From Antrodiella citrinella (Eukaryota; Basidiomycota; Agaricomycetes; Polyporales; Steccherinaceae): a DNA stretch of 64,000 nt. The DNA lies in NCBI GenBank assembly GCA_004802725.1, contig SGPM01000010.1, positions 1-64,000 of the forward strand, in the 5' to 3' direction. Numbering within the stretch: the first letter of the stretch is position 1; every line of letters starts with the position of its first letter. Below the pieces are notes generated by a model. It searched no databases and was not told where the DNA came from. It was given only the letters and a program-made list of their open reading frames with translations. The translations under genes were made by a program, and so were the position numbers. Of the stretch, positions 49,618-62,276 are shown piece by piece.

Positions 49618-50988
49618 TTACTCGTAGCGGGGCGGAGCATCCATCGGATGGGCATTGGTGCTAGGGATAGTGATGATGATGTTGTCGGACAGTAGAGCCG
49701 ACGACTCTTTCAGCAGGACGAGCGGCAGACCCAGCGACAAACGCAACGACCCCAACATATTTAGCCGTACGTCCAGATCGACCAGAGACGCGGAGTCGTA
49801 GGGTGCCCGCACGGTCAAGAGCTTCANGTCAGGCCAAACGATAACATCGCCTACCGCGAGTTCGAAGTCCTCCCCAGCTGTGTCATCTGACAGAGCATCA
49901 TGAAAAACTTCAAGTTCATCGTCTCCGGACATGATTGCGATCCAAGGATCCAAGAAGTATGCCGCGTGAACGTCGTCCGACACGGTCAAAGATAACGCTT
50001 TCAGCTTTGGAAAAGCTGTGAAAAATTCTGGTGCNACGCCTGCTTGCGCCGCGGACGAGCCCACTGGCATCCTGATCGTAAGATGAAGCTCCTGAAGATT
50101 GCGGTACTTGGAAGACATGATGGGCAAGGACTTCTCGAATTGTTCCCAGGACCTGTTGCTAGCACTGTCATACCGAAAAATGCGCAGGGACGGTGCAGTG
50201 AGGACCCTCACGAATTGCTGGACCCAAGGCATATACTGCGAAAGCACGAGGTCAAGGGACTGGAGATCAAGGAGCTTGATCTCGTCGTACTTCACCCCCG
50301 GAATGAAGTTGGGAGTGAAGCGATCTAGAGAAAGGTGTTTCAAACCCGGGGACGAGTGCAAGAGGACCTTGAAGTCAGGATGACCTATCGGACCTCTGCT
50401 CCTTACTGTCGGCTGTCGAGCGAGACTGAGACTCTCCAAACCCGAGAGAAAGTGCTTTCCAATCAATGACTCGATTCCTATCCCCTCCAACGTGATCGAA
50501 TCCAGCATCGGCGGAGGATCGTCGACGAACACGGGGGGAAGCCGTCCAATGGTATGTTGCGGCGCGTCCACGTACAACTCGAACCTCCGCAGCCGCGCCG
50601 CCTTCGCCTTGACCAACCGCGTGATCACCACGAACAACACCGTGGAGCTGTGCACGCGGATATGCAAGCTTCGCCACCGATGCGAATGGTCCAGTAGCAG
50701 ATCCACGATCAACGAAATCTCGACGTCGCTTACTCGCGGTCTGGCATGCAAGAAGACGTCGAGAGTGTAGTCCTGCGATAGCTTGAGATACGTCGCGAGA
50801 AGGATGAGAGACGTGGAAGGTACTGCGCGCCACAACGACGCGGAAGCGTATACGAGCTGGCGCCATTGCCTGCAGACGTGGGAGAGGATGACAGCGAAGG
50901 GGATGTTGCCAGACTCGAGCAGCGTAATCTGGCACCCGTACTCGAAAATCAGAACGAGCAGCTCTGCAGGGAGGACCTCAATCATCAT
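49618..50988 (-). CDS. F-box protein with leucine-rich C-terminus
   Basis: Single-exon gene of 456 aa, unusual beside its intron-rich neighbours. The N-terminal F-box reads VLPAELLVLIFEYGCQI then VILSHVCRQWRQLVYASASLW, the pattern that binds Skp1 in SCF ubiquitin ligases. The rest has loosely spaced Leu-rich segments (LKHLSLDRF, LQSLDLVLSQY, LQELHLTIRM, LKALSLTV) typical of large, lineage-expanded basidiomycete F-box families. Two codons contain N. The substrate is unknown. Confidence 0.88.
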   Translation of the reverse strand: MMIEVLPAELLVLIFEYGCQITLLESGNIPFAVILSHVCRQWRQLVYASASLWRAVPSTSLILLATYLKLSQDYTLDVFLHARPRVSDVEISLIVDLLLDHSHRWRSLHIRVHSSTVLFVVITRLVKAKAARLRRFELYVDAPQHTIGRLPPVFVDDPPPMLDSITLEGIGIESLIGKHFLSGLESLSLARQPTVRSRGPIGHPDFKVLLHSSPGLKHLSLDRFTPNFIPGVKYDEIKLLDLQSLDLVLSQYMPWVQQFVRVLTAPSLRIFRYDSASNRSWEQFEKSLPIMSSKYRNLQELHLTIRMPVGSSAAQAGXAPEFFTAFPKLKALSLTVSDDVHAAYFLDPWIAIMSGDDELEVFHDALSDDTAGEDFELAVGDVIVWPDXKLLTVRAPYDSASLVDLDVRLNMLGSLRLSLGLPLVLLKESSALLSDNIIITIPSTNAHPMDAPPRYE

Positions 50989-52202
50989 GACGCGTCGGGC
51001 GGCGGGAGTACTACCAAACGAAGGATGTCAGCAGCGGTGCCGGCAATCCGTGTTTGGTTCCGTTCTATAGTTCCTATAGTTAACAGACGTGTCCGTTTTA
51101 GCAGGTTGACGTTCCATACGCCTTCGGGTACTACACTGCCGTCCAAGACTCGAACGTCGGATATAGAGCCTCGGACGACCGTCTGCTGACACACGAGATA
51201 CCTGTATCGCAAACGTAAGCCGGAGCGCGATGGGGACAGAGGAATGACAAGCTAAACGCGCGGCCAATTTGCCGACTCGTGATTGTGGGCGACAAACGAC
51301 ATTCGCTTGTCGCTTGGTTGATCGCCGGTGCGCTTTGAACTTTGTCATCAATTGCCGGGGTATCAGGTGTGGTACGACATCGTGTATTCGTTTCACGGAT
51401 ATCGAGACCGCTATGAGGATGGGGTCGTCTTCCAGACATTCTCCGATACATTGAAACCTACTATAACGTGAAGGCGACAGTTCTTGAAACTTGAACGTCA
51501 TTGGGTATCCAATGTTGGCAATGTGAAGCAGGGAAGACAGCCACGGAATTATGAAGTATCACCAGCCAAGCCTTCCATCTCAGAACATGTACTAGTTTTA
51601 CTCGGCTTCAATTGCACGCGCACGGACATTGTTGAAACACAGATAGCAGCATCATATAAACCCATGGTCTACAAGCTCGAATACAACCCAGCACGGAGAC
51701 ATGAAACAATAAAGTACTTTGAACTCGACGAGGGCGGATTACAGCAGTGAGGGAGGACAATGTGCGGAAGCAGTTGTATACATAGCAATCGAGCTATCAT
51801 CAAAGGTCCAAGGCGTAGACGGCAGCCGATGCTAATTCGGTATATTAGGAACGTGTCGTGTCGAGGAGCGAACACGTCCCAATCGGATGAAGGTTCGAAG
51901 AGAGATGATGTGACAAGAGATAGAGGCAGGACAGAGTGGTTGGATTGTACACATGAATGGGATGGGACAATGGAACATATAACGATAAGGGCACACGATG
52001 AGAAAGCATGGTGACGGCGAAGCTGTGAATGTAGAATATTATACCAGATAGAAGGATGGAAGACGAGGCGAATGCTTGTATGGACGATAGTGAAGGCTGC
52101 AGATATAGTCCGCAGTGTGTATTATTGAATCCTGCGAAGACAGCCTAGTTAGCTTACTGAGCATTGCAACCAAGTGAAACAAACACTCACAATAGAGTAA
52201 AA
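50989..52202. other. Intergenic region without a supported gene
   Basis: Holds the promoter of the F-box gene and the 3' side of the homeobox gene. Open frames up to 157 codons exist on the minus strand (51028-51501) but lack family motifs or consistent splice sites. Confidence 0.4.
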
Positions 52203-53999
52203 TTACCGCACCACATTATGATGGAAACTCAATAGTAGGAGAGCATCTTCGACTTTCACACCCGTGTGATACTTCGCGGTGGCCTTCTCCATTTCAGCGT
52301 ACGAGAGGGCATCCACGGTAAGCGAAATCGCGTTGGGGGACTGCGCAGCATGTGCCCGCCTGGACGAATGCGTAGAAGGAGGAACAATAGAAGGCGGAGC
52401 AGGTGATGACTCGGGAGAAGGAGTGACGGCTTCCTGGTACTCTTCATCACTTCCCATATCGGAATGAGACCGGGAATGGACCAAATGTGAGTAGACACGG
52501 TGAGCCTTGTTGTCGTACTCTGGGCGCATGGACGCCTCATGAAGATAACGGAGGTCCGTTGGATCACTCATGACAACGTCACCATCATCATGTAACGACG
52601 AAGAGGAACCGGAGAGGAGCGGAGAACCGGCACGAGATACATCGCGTGAGTTCGCGGTATAAGTTGCCAAACTGATATCGTCGTCGTCGTCCTCGCCGTC
52701 GTCCGATCTGCGTTTGGTACGTTTCCGCGTCGTCTGGCGTAAATTGCGGAACCAGTTGGTAACTTTGCCCACATCCATGTTGATCTCGAGCGCCAGTGCA
52801 CCACGCTCCTCGATCGATGGGGTTGCTGTCCGGTGAAAGAGTTTCTTAAGCGCCTCCAATTGGTAAGGCTCGGGCCGACTCCGTCTAGCACGGCCACTTG
52901 CTACTGAACTCGCTCGTTCAACCACTGCGGTGCGATACGGAGAAGCTCGTGGCGAGGATGCCCGGCTGTCGACATGCGTGGACATGGGAGATACCCGGCG
53001 CATCCGCGGAGGAATGGCAAGGCTCGACAAAGAAGGATGACGGGTGGCGGGCGGTACCGACAAAGAGGGGTGTACAGCACTGGAGGAAGGAGGAAATGGA
53101 GAATACGTGCGGGAACTAGAAGAGGATTCATCGTGGTCCATCTTCACACCCGATGACTGAGCGTCTTCTTCGTCTTTCCTTTTCTTGGCTATACTTCTCT
53201 GGTTCTGGAACCAATTTGTTACACTTTGGTAGCGCCTGAAAAAGGATGTGTCAGGTTTGATACTTCCTCCACGTGGAAAATAAACTATACTCACATCCCG
53301 ATCCTGTCACCCAACTCCTCTCTCTCCTCCTTGGATGGATGGGGATTACGTTCGTAAAGCTTCCGGAGCTCTTCCGATTGCTGAGGTGAAGGGCGCGAGC
53401 GTCCCTTGCGATGTGGCGCTTGGTCAGCCTCAAACAGGTGTTTATGCTGGGGGTTGCCAGTGGCGTAGAATGCGGACTGACGGCGATTGTGCTCAATGGC
53501 ATGGGGTATCTTTGCGAGGTTCTGCTCTGATAGGGGTGGCAGATGCTCGTCGTCGGACATGTCGTCAAAGTCAGGCTGTGGGGGTGGCACAGACGAGACA
53601 GAGGCAATGAGAGCAGAGATGGGAGGGAGCTCGAATTGGGGGTTGGTGGTTTTGTGCCGCTTCTTGGACGAAGCCCGTTTGTTTTGAAACCATGCATTGA
53701 CCGTCTTTACTTCCCTGTAAAATAAACGTGAAGCGCTCAGATATGATCAATCACAACAATGATAGGAAGTGTACGGACATATTGAGGCGTTCAGCGAGGG
53801 CTGTGCGCTCGTCGAGAGGGGGGTGCTCGTTTTTGTCGTAAAGCTCGTTGAGTGCCGCAAGCTGGAAAGCGGAATGGCGGTGGCGGGGTTTCTTTGGCTT
53901 GTCTTTGGCATCATGAGACGGGGTGTCGAGGCGATGCTGTTTGCTGTTATCGAGAGGCATGGCGGGCAGTGGTGGCCAGAGGTCGGCAGCAGAGACCAT
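52203..53999 (-). CDS. Transcription factor with three homeodomains
   Basis: Nuclear DNA-binding protein of 557 aa from three exons (53779-53999, 53295-53714, 52203-53235). Homeodomain 1 (from PRHRHSAFQLAALNELY, residues about 35-95) ends NAWFQNKRASSKKR. Homeodomain 2 (from GRSRPSPQQSEELRKLY) ends TNWFQNQRSIAKKRK. Homeodomain 3 (from RARRSRPEPYQLEALKKLF) ends TNWFRNLRQTTRKRTKRR. All three keep the W-F-x-N-x-R recognition-helix core. Introns 1 and 2 cut homeodomains 1 and 2 at the same place, just before the recognition helix (after NM and GM), which suggests duplication; homeodomain 3 has no intron. The C-terminus is Ser/Pro-rich and acidic. Targets are unknown. It does not look like a mating-type HD1/HD2 pair. 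Confidence 0.88.
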
Positions 54000-55353
54000 G
54001 CGCGGAAGAACGGCGGGATCGCGGTGGACGGCAAGGAAGGAACGATGAGCAGAGGTTGAAAGGGGGAGGTGAAAGAGTCAGAGCAAGGAGAGCGACGGCA
54101 AAGAAAATTCAGCAGGTCTATAAGTAATACAATACAACTGGAGTGGCCAAATCGGGAGATTGATTGTCTCACGACAAGTGCGGCTGCTAATTAGCATCAT
54201 CCCCCGGGCAGGCCTGGAAAAAGCACCGCTTGTCGTCGCATTGGCACTGGCATAATATTCATGCCATCTGCCAGCGCCCGACTTACAGAGGTATGGTCAT
54301 AAAACACACAAACAACCCGAGACCGGACTTTGTAGTCATTGCCTTGGCCTACATTGTGGTCCATGTTGCAATGCACGGTCCTCAACGGTCAACCTCCATC
54401 GTCGCTCAACGGTCACCCTCTGCTCGCAGACGAGTGGCACCCTCAGGCTATTACAGAGGAGCACCCCCAGTGCTGTGCCTGTGAGTTCATTTATGATACT
54501 CTGCTCCGACCACGTGGGTGCGCATGATTTTTTCTGTACAAGGTGTGTACTTTTATGGGCGTCTATCGTTCCTTGCTCGTTAAGCTCTGCTATCGCCTTT
54601 CGGCTGCGGTATTAGATCGCCAATCTATCTGTCTTTGTTCCTCCGGGGCCAGCTGCTGATCACACTGAACGGGAGGCGTCGAGCTCAGCTCACATAGGGG
54701 GCGATAGGGTGACGCGAGGACGCTATGTTGGAATGGAATAGAGCTGGAATGCTTATGTATGAATCCAAGGCCATGCGAGTCCGAGCCGTGTCGGTGTGTC
54801 GAAATGCCTGATCCTGATGACGTCCGATAAATGTGTCCCAACTTTGCCGTCAACCCTTGTACAGGCTGATGATCATTACAGTTCATCGTGCCATGCCGGT
54901 ATACAAACAACAAAGACAGCGGGCTGTACGATATACATGTACAAGGTTGTTGTACATCATCCGAGTCCTATGATACCACTTCGGCACATCTGCCAACTGA
55001 CACATGTTCACGCATTTCCTCCATCCACCCATCAATCTATCCGGACGTAAACACCCAGGTTACATGTAGCCGAATGCTCACAGCATCATTGGTACCGTTC
55101 CAAGGACGTCCAGTAATCCCTGCACCGTGATAGCATGATACCATGTATTCTTACACACACATTGCCACCTGTCATCCGTGATGAATCCAATCGCCATAAT
55201 AAGGTACTATACATACTCTACATGATACGGATGAATTCCATCATCTGAGATGCAAGTATCGCATACGATCCCCGTCGTCTCACTAGAAGTAGCTGTACTG
55301 TCTGTCCTATCCACATGAGAATCTGAAGAGCGTCAACAACGTCAAGTTAAAGT
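54000..55353. other. Long upstream region of the homeobox gene
   Basis: About 1.35 kb with no supported gene between the homeobox start and the 3' end of pantothenate kinase. Such a long spacer is exceptional in this tight locus and may hold extended regulatory sequence or a long 5' UTR. Confidence 0.4.
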
Positions 55354-57232
55354 TTACTCTCGCTCTGGCCTCTCTTCCTCAATGTTTTTGATCCACGCGC
55401 CAATGGACCCGCTGTATAACAACCAGTCAGATACCGAGAAGGTCCCATATACACTTGTTCAATTACTCACAGAAATCCCTCATGTCGCAGAAATAGCGCC
55501 CGCTTAGTTCCTTTACTCCAGAACCTAATAGCGTATGATAGGGTGCCAACCGTCGCAGCATGCCCTGTAATAGGGATCAGCATCGCAAGACGAAGGCAAC
55601 CCATCCAAGAACAGATATCCATGACGCACCTCTGATAAAGCACCCTCCAAAGTAGATCCGATCCAAGTTGTACTTCTCCGCATTCATATAGCTGATAAAG
55701 TCCACTTGGCTGTCAGCAGATCAGGAAGCACCGCACACAAGGGGTAGCACATACGCGATTTGTCCGATGTTGTTGGAGACGGCGTATAGCAAAGACTTGC
55801 TGATATCTTCCGCCGAGAATTTGACCTTCTTGCCATCCTTCTTGAACACCTTGCCGAACGAACTCGCGATCATGGTGGACTTCAGACCCATTCTGGTATA
55901 ATCTTGGCCATAGATGTCTCCGACAAGCATATCCACCGTTGCATTGTCTCCCTTCTCCGACAAATCGAGCATTTCTAGAAGTCGAAGTCAGTTATCTTTA
56001 AGCAGGCACATGCCGACATGACACAATCAACTCACCGTCAAAGGAAGTTGCAGGTGTCAACAGGCTCAGCAGTCCCCACAAAGTGCCTCCACCTAGACTT
56101 GTACCACTAACACGCTCAAACGACCCATCTTCATCCACTCTGATGATCGACACTCCCGACCCGATGTTCACCAGTAGACACGGCAACTGTGGCGTTGGAT
56201 TTTGTTCAAAGGTGACAGCGTACTTCGGTGGGTCCGGACTTGGTCGCTCGTATACGCCATTGACACCATTCTGCACTATCGCAGGGATCTTGAACGGGAC
56301 GGCGGGGGTATGCGATACAGAGTGGATGAGTTCGTCCGAGAAATAGTACACCTCATCTGGGATGAGCGATATGAACTTGAGTCCTTCAATCAGGCACTCC
56401 ATCTCGTCTTCTCTCCGGACCTCCACATGCAGCTCGGAGCTGAATAGCTCATGGAATCGATGCGCGCCTCCGCCGGTGGCCATGATCTTCACGCTCTTCC
56501 GCATCTCCTCTATCGACACGCCGTTGATTTCTGCAGATCGTGCGATGAGGGTTTGGAGGAACTCGACGCATTCGTCGACGCGATCTGTCTCGAACCGCTC
56601 AAAGTTGAGCGACCCGCCAGGGAGATGGTGCACGGATGCGCGACGCAGCAGACTGTCTCGGAAGTGCGTGTCCAGTGATGGGGGTAAGACGCTAGCAACG
56701 CTGCTGCCGTTATCGAGGACCGCAGGTGTCAGCGCGCCGTTGACTCGTGAGAGGGCGTCATGGCGGTGGGATGGAGATGATGGTGTGGTCGGCGTGAGCT
56801 TCCCAGGTGAGACAGACTCCGGTGTCGTCACGTTGCTTGCAGTGTTGGATCCCTTGGTCGCTGCTATTGACGGTGACGTTGGAGGTTCGGGTGAGCGGGT
56901 GAAGTAAACGACTTTGGCCAGCGAGCCTCCGATCTAGGCTGAGATTGTCAGTATACACAATCTCCGTCTTATGCCGCCGATTGCGTGCTGAATGACCACA
57001 CTCACGTCTACGGCAATATGGGACACTGGTTCGACGTAATTGGGCAAATAGATCCCTCTGCTATCTCTCGTCTGTCAGAACGAGACGGCGGTCAGCAGTT
57101 GGAGCTATGAATATGAATGGGTTCTGCGGACGGACCTCGGGTGACTCTTCGTCCAGGATCAACGCTCCCCTTGTGTCGACCTGGATGGACTTTGCAGTGG
57201 GCAAGGACGGAATAGTAGACATGTCGAATGGT
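55354..57232 (-). CDS. CAB1: Pantothenate kinase (type II)
   Basis: Phosphorylates pantothenate with ATP, the first committed step of coenzyme A synthesis, in the cytosol. About seven exons. After a variable N-terminus, the ATP phosphate-binding block DIGGSLAKVVYF, then ATGGGAHRF, VYYFSDELIHS-type insert, LVNIGSGVSI and the conserved GTSLGGGTLWGL. The C-terminal half has GDIYGQDY, ISKSLLYAVSNNIGQIA and RIYFGGCFIRG, ending IKNIEEERPERE. The first intron (after DEESPE or two bases later) is uncertain. About 500 aa. A Ser/Pro insert between the phosphate loop and the next block is typical of fungal enzymes. Confidence 0.92.
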
Positions 57233-57661
57233 GATCTGGCAGAGCTTGGAAGGATGGAGGTAGCACTATAGCAACAATAGATATCCGGCACTGCACATGG
57301 ATGCGCTGCTAATGTGACAAGGAGATCCGGGGAGGTGGTCGGACGCCGTAATAGTGAAGAGTAGCAGTCAGTCAAGCTGAGTATTGGACCGCAGCTAAGT
57401 GTATCGCAGTCTAAGAGGTATCATCCGAATTACTGTCGGTCGTTCCGTCGCAAGGAGGTCGTACGATAGACCGAATGACCAGACCGGATTCGTAGGGCAG
57501 AGAGCGGACAGGTGTAGTCAGGCGGTCACTCCAAATGCCGATTAGCCGGAGCACTACTCATCCACCTCTTGCAATGAAAATCAGAGCACAACAGAACCCA
57601 CACATAGGAGGTATATGCTAGGGTCCAATCTTGACCGACACACATGGCAATCCATTCACAT
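57233..57661. other. Intergenic spacer
   Basis: Promoter of pantothenate kinase plus the 3' side of coatomer gamma. No gene found. Confidence 0.4.
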
Positions 57662-60600
57662 CTACACGATAGCAGACACAACCAGGTTGGCACCCTCCTG
57701 CTTCTCCGCACGCACGCCAAGCTCCAACGTGACTCCCTGTGCCTGGGAGTATATCATTTGACACCGCACAAGGACCTTCCCCCCACTGATCACCATCCCG
57801 GCAAGCTGTAATGTGTGCACAGACGTCGACTGAGGATCTTCGCTCCCACCCAGCGGTTGCATGGCCAGGATCTCAATGATCGAGTCGCACGCAGCTATAC
57901 ATACGAAGGGTCATGAGCATTCCAATCTCAAATGTATTCGGAATCCGTGCGGACAGCACACACGCACCTTTGAGTGACTCCATTGCCGGAAGTGAGAATG
58001 TCTCTGTAACACTGACGCCTCCCCGCATACGGTCCCATTCGGATGCAAACGTCACATAGGTCGGAGTGATATAGTCAGCGGCTGAAAGTTCCAGGTCTTC
58101 CAATTGATACTCGTCTTCGTAACCCTCTTCTTCTGGCTCGCCAGTCGAAGGGTCCACTTCCTTGCTGACGAATTTGAGGACACATTGGAATGACGCAACC
58201 TGATAGTCACTTGGGTCGTCACGAGTGTAAGAGACGTAGACGACACCAGGCGACGTCGCTGATTGCAGAGCAGCGATAGGCATCGTGAAGTCATCCGTCA
58301 ATGTGGAGTCTGCCTGCGGTTGCATAATAACGGAGACATTTTCCAATAGCGTATCGGGTATCGTATTTGATACGTTGAACTTGGGAACCGAAGCTGTCAA
58401 TCACTGACGTTACAATGTGAAACCGCAGATTGACTCACCTGGAAGACAACGTGTTCCTTGAAGATATGCTTGACACATGACGCCTGGTACTCTGTTTCGC
58501 TTTCGGTAAGCTGCACGGGCTTTGCACTGCTGTGCAAAACGGGTCCGTAAGGTGCGAATTCGGGGACCTCTGATAGCTGCGAGGCGTATGCGGATTGTGT
58601 ATCTGCAGCAGTAGGAGGAGGCGGTGTGGGTGCTTTCGAAGTGCTTGGCGCGCCGATGGTCTCCAAACTCGTGGGTCCTGTATACAGATTTAGTTATCAG
58701 CGATTAGGAAGGCTGTCCGCGGAAGCAAAGAACTCACGGGCGGCGTCCTTTGCTGCTTGCTGGCGGCTGATTCGAGGGATAGTAGACACGTCGAATGGTT
58801 CCTCCGAGGCATCAGGATCACTGATATACGAGACCAATTTTGATTCAAGTGCAGACAGAGAGTAGATGGACTCTGTAAACCGACATGTCAGTCATGATTG
58901 CGGCTATTGAACGTGCTGTGTGCAACGTGCATTACCTTCGTTGACATATGAAGCTGCCAAAGATGTTTCGCCAAACAATCTGAGATACATGGCGGCACGA
59001 TCCCTGACTTCGTCGTCTACATCATCCAGACATCTAGAACAAAGAGGTAAATCATCAATTTAGTACGCACCATGATATTGGTAACATACCTATTGAGCAA
59101 GACATTGACACTTTTGGCGAGGTTAGGATCGTTGCTGTTCAAACCGAACTTGGCCAAGCTAGATACTGCCGCCGCGCGAACGGTAGCATTCTCTAACACG
59201 ACACGGTTGTAGATAAAGCGGATGTACTTTGTTGGTTGAGGGGCCTTTGGACCTTCCAGACCGAGCAAGTTCAGGATGCGAACAGAGAGCTTTGTGAACT
59301 CGCAGTCCTCAATGAACTCGCACAGATAAGACAACGCTTGTTCCTTGCAATCGGAGATGAACTTGACCATATCGAACATGGCCTCTACGATGGCACGCTT
59401 GAAGTCGTATCCGCCTTCGTCCCGAAGAACACCAGAGAGGAATGAGAGCATCGATGCGTGCTTGGCAGGGAACTTGAGGCATAGTGACCGAATGGCTTCG
59501 ACGATGATGACCTTGAACTCGTCGCTAATCTCGCTCATGAAGCCTGAGATCTGCTTCATGAGACGGTCTACCGATGCCTCATTACCAGTCTACGAGTCAA
59601 GAATAAGCACATGCCCCTCCGCTACGAGTGCGAGATCGGACATACCTTGAGCAATGTCGTAATGGCATAAGTCGCCACGCTACGATTTTGGTCCGAGATG
59701 AGGTTCTCCAAGTCCACGTTGCAGGTAGCAACACTGGTTGGGTGGGATAGTGCGAGTGAGGCCAAGGTACGGGTAGCAGCAAACCTAAGCGATGACTTTG
59801 GCGAGGAAAGGAACAATTGTAGGACTGATACAAATCAGCACGGAACAGCGATAGTCGAAGTGGAGATCAAGCTCACCGCTAATGGCTTTAGTAAGCTGCG
59901 CTGCAGTAACTCCTCGCATCTCGCATATAGCCCGCGCAGCCTCCAGGTTCACCATGTCGCTCTTATGACGCAGCCAGCCCTCGATCAGATCGAGCATCTG
60001 CCTTTGGACACTAATGCCAAAGAGATGAGCATAAAGATGGACTGGCAGATGATTCTACTTACTTGGGGTCTTCCTCCATAACCTTAGCAGCGTACCGAAT
60101 GAGCATGCACAACGCAAGGGGACTCTTCAAGACCGTGCCTGCACCAGTCTTTCCTCCACCAAGTTGTTGGATCATCTTGGTCACAGCCATCCGATCCTGT
60201 TGACGAATAAAGTAGAGCAAGCCAAGGGCATGGTATTGCGTGACATAGCTAGTCGATTGGACGGGCTGGTATCCCGAGTTTGCAGGTTGCGAGGAGCCAC
60301 CCCACCCTAGGTACGAGCTGGACGAAGTTGCGCCGAAGAATGAGGAGGACGATTTGCCGTTGACGGCTTCTTGAGCTTCGTTGACCCAACGTTTCACGAC
60401 ATCTTTAGCGGAGGGGAAAAGGTGGTACGCGGAGACAAGGGCAGCTGAAGCGATGGATGTGTTCTTGTCGACGATGGCAGCTTTGAAGAACCGTTCAACA
60501 CCTTGGGCCATAGACGGCTGTCCATTTCCTGTGGTTCAACAATTGTCCAAATCCAAAGTAACACAAGGGACGTACGTCGATAATTCTGCACAAAGCCCGA

Positions 60601-61023
60601 ATAGCGTTTGGTCGGTAAATGACCTCAGAGTTGGGCTGCATATCCTTCATGATACTGCTCGTGACCATAATCACGTCCTCAGCCGTAGTTGCCAACTCCT
60701 TAATAGCCAAATACACCATCTGTCGGAGTGCACTCTGCAAGCCCAGTCAAACGGTCAGATCTTGTGTGTATAGCGTCGACAATGCCTAAGTCACTCACGT
60801 CCTTGTTCTGGAACAACTTCGTGGTGCCAAAGAATAGCGTCGTCGCCTCCTGTGTATTGAACGACTCTCCGACATAGAGTAGGTACACCAAACGCGTGAG
60901 CAAAGCTCTGCATTTCCGCGGGCTAATAGGCGATTCGTTGAAGACACGAGCCTCCTGAATGACGGTAGTTTTGTTGTTGTAGTAGGTACTGAGCCCACTC
61001 TCTTCGTCCTTCTTGGTGGCCAT
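57662..61023 (-). CDS. SEC21: Coatomer subunit gamma (COPI)
   Basis: Core COPI vesicle-coat subunit that binds Arf1 and cargo tails in Golgi-to-ER traffic. Eleven exons, with conserved junctions such as RIID/PSMAQG, EEDPN/VQRQ and VVFQ/FNVSNT; about 930 aa. The N-terminal adaptin-like solenoid begins [17 protein letters not shown] and [20 protein letters not shown]. Further helices carry [49 protein letters not shown] and DDEVRDRA. After a Pro/Ala linker come the appendage domains ([39 protein letters not shown]). Near 60320-60360 is a Ser/Gly-rich insert ([19 protein letters not shown]) that I would not expect in yeast. Confidence 0.94.
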
Positions 61024-62276
61024 CGCGGGCAGGCGTTATACAGACGAAATACAGGAGAGTGGGAGAGGTCGGGTCGTGAGGTGAATGATGTTCTTGTTGC
61101 CGACGTGGTCGATACAGACGTGCTCTACCAGTGCTCAGCCAATCTGGGCAATTTGTTCCCAGCACGTGCACTTGACGCGTTGCAACCTTGCGCTCGACAG
61201 CTTTTCTCGCGACACTCATAAAAATATGCTGCAACACATTATAATATCGATTGCGCGTAGACGGGATGGTACACAGGATGGGGGATGACAGCGATACGAA
61301 ACTGGGAAAGAAGGAGGGAATGTATAGATAGCGTCTGGCCTAACAGAATCAGAGAGCCGGTGGTGAAGAAGGTAGAGGTACCAGACTATAGTCATGACTG
61401 CGTCGTGAAAGGGTGATGTGCGGAATTGGACATGAAGATGTGAAGAAACAACAACGGTAAGCACGTAACCTTCTAAACCATCGCCTCCCCAAATAACCCC
61501 CGACACAAACGTGGCGCCCTCTCCTAACCGACGCGCCCTCCTAGGAAACGAATCCTAGCGAGGTGGTGGGAAAGAGGAAAACAGTTCGAGGAAAGAGAAC
61601 AGAAGCGGAATGAGGAATGTATGATCGACAAATGGACGGATCCGCTATTAAGGAACGTGTTTGTAGACAGTCAGACAGAATGGAGTGGCAAAGAGGATTG
61701 TGTGATATCGTTGGGGACAATAAGGAGATCGGATGGTGGCTGGACTGTGAGGACGTACGGCGCGGAGGGGAGTGGAGGCACCAGCGCGAAATGGAATAAG
61801 GCGGTTCAACTACAGACTAAACCCCGCTGTTGCCAGCGTGGCAGGATGAGAAGAACGTGAAAAGAAAAAGCGTCCGTACGGGAGATGGGACAAGACAAAT
61901 CTGTGCATGTCGGCTGGGAAGTGCCCATCGACGACAGTCGAGGGCGTAGGCGATGTGAATGATGTGGGATGCGGACCGACCGACCAAGATATTGACGGAG
62001 AAGCTCCGACGATGGGTACAGTGCATGAGGTGCAAGACGTGGAAGACCTCGCAAAACTGGCCCTGCTCCTTCGGACCTGGTGACGTCCTACCCTTTCACC
62101 TGCGTGAAGTCCCAGCGGACCAAATAAGATACCAGCGACAAACCGACACACGCAACAGGCGACTATAACCCGACCGAGCAACTCCTGACACCTGCCCTCC
62201 GCCCCCAAACTCGGTCGTACTCCTGGCGTGCACCTCCAACAAAACGAGACCAAGCACGGGATGCATTTACCAAAGA
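61024..62276. other. Intergenic region without a supported gene
   Basis: About 1.25 kb between two genes on the minus strand: promoter of coatomer gamma and 3' UTR of casein kinase I. Open frames on both strands show no family motifs. Purine-rich runs occur near 61540-61620. Confidence 0.4.

Noticed and set aside
50492..51501. Antisense and upstream frames around the F-box gene
   Set aside because: They mirror the F-box coding sequence or run through its promoter and show no independent support.
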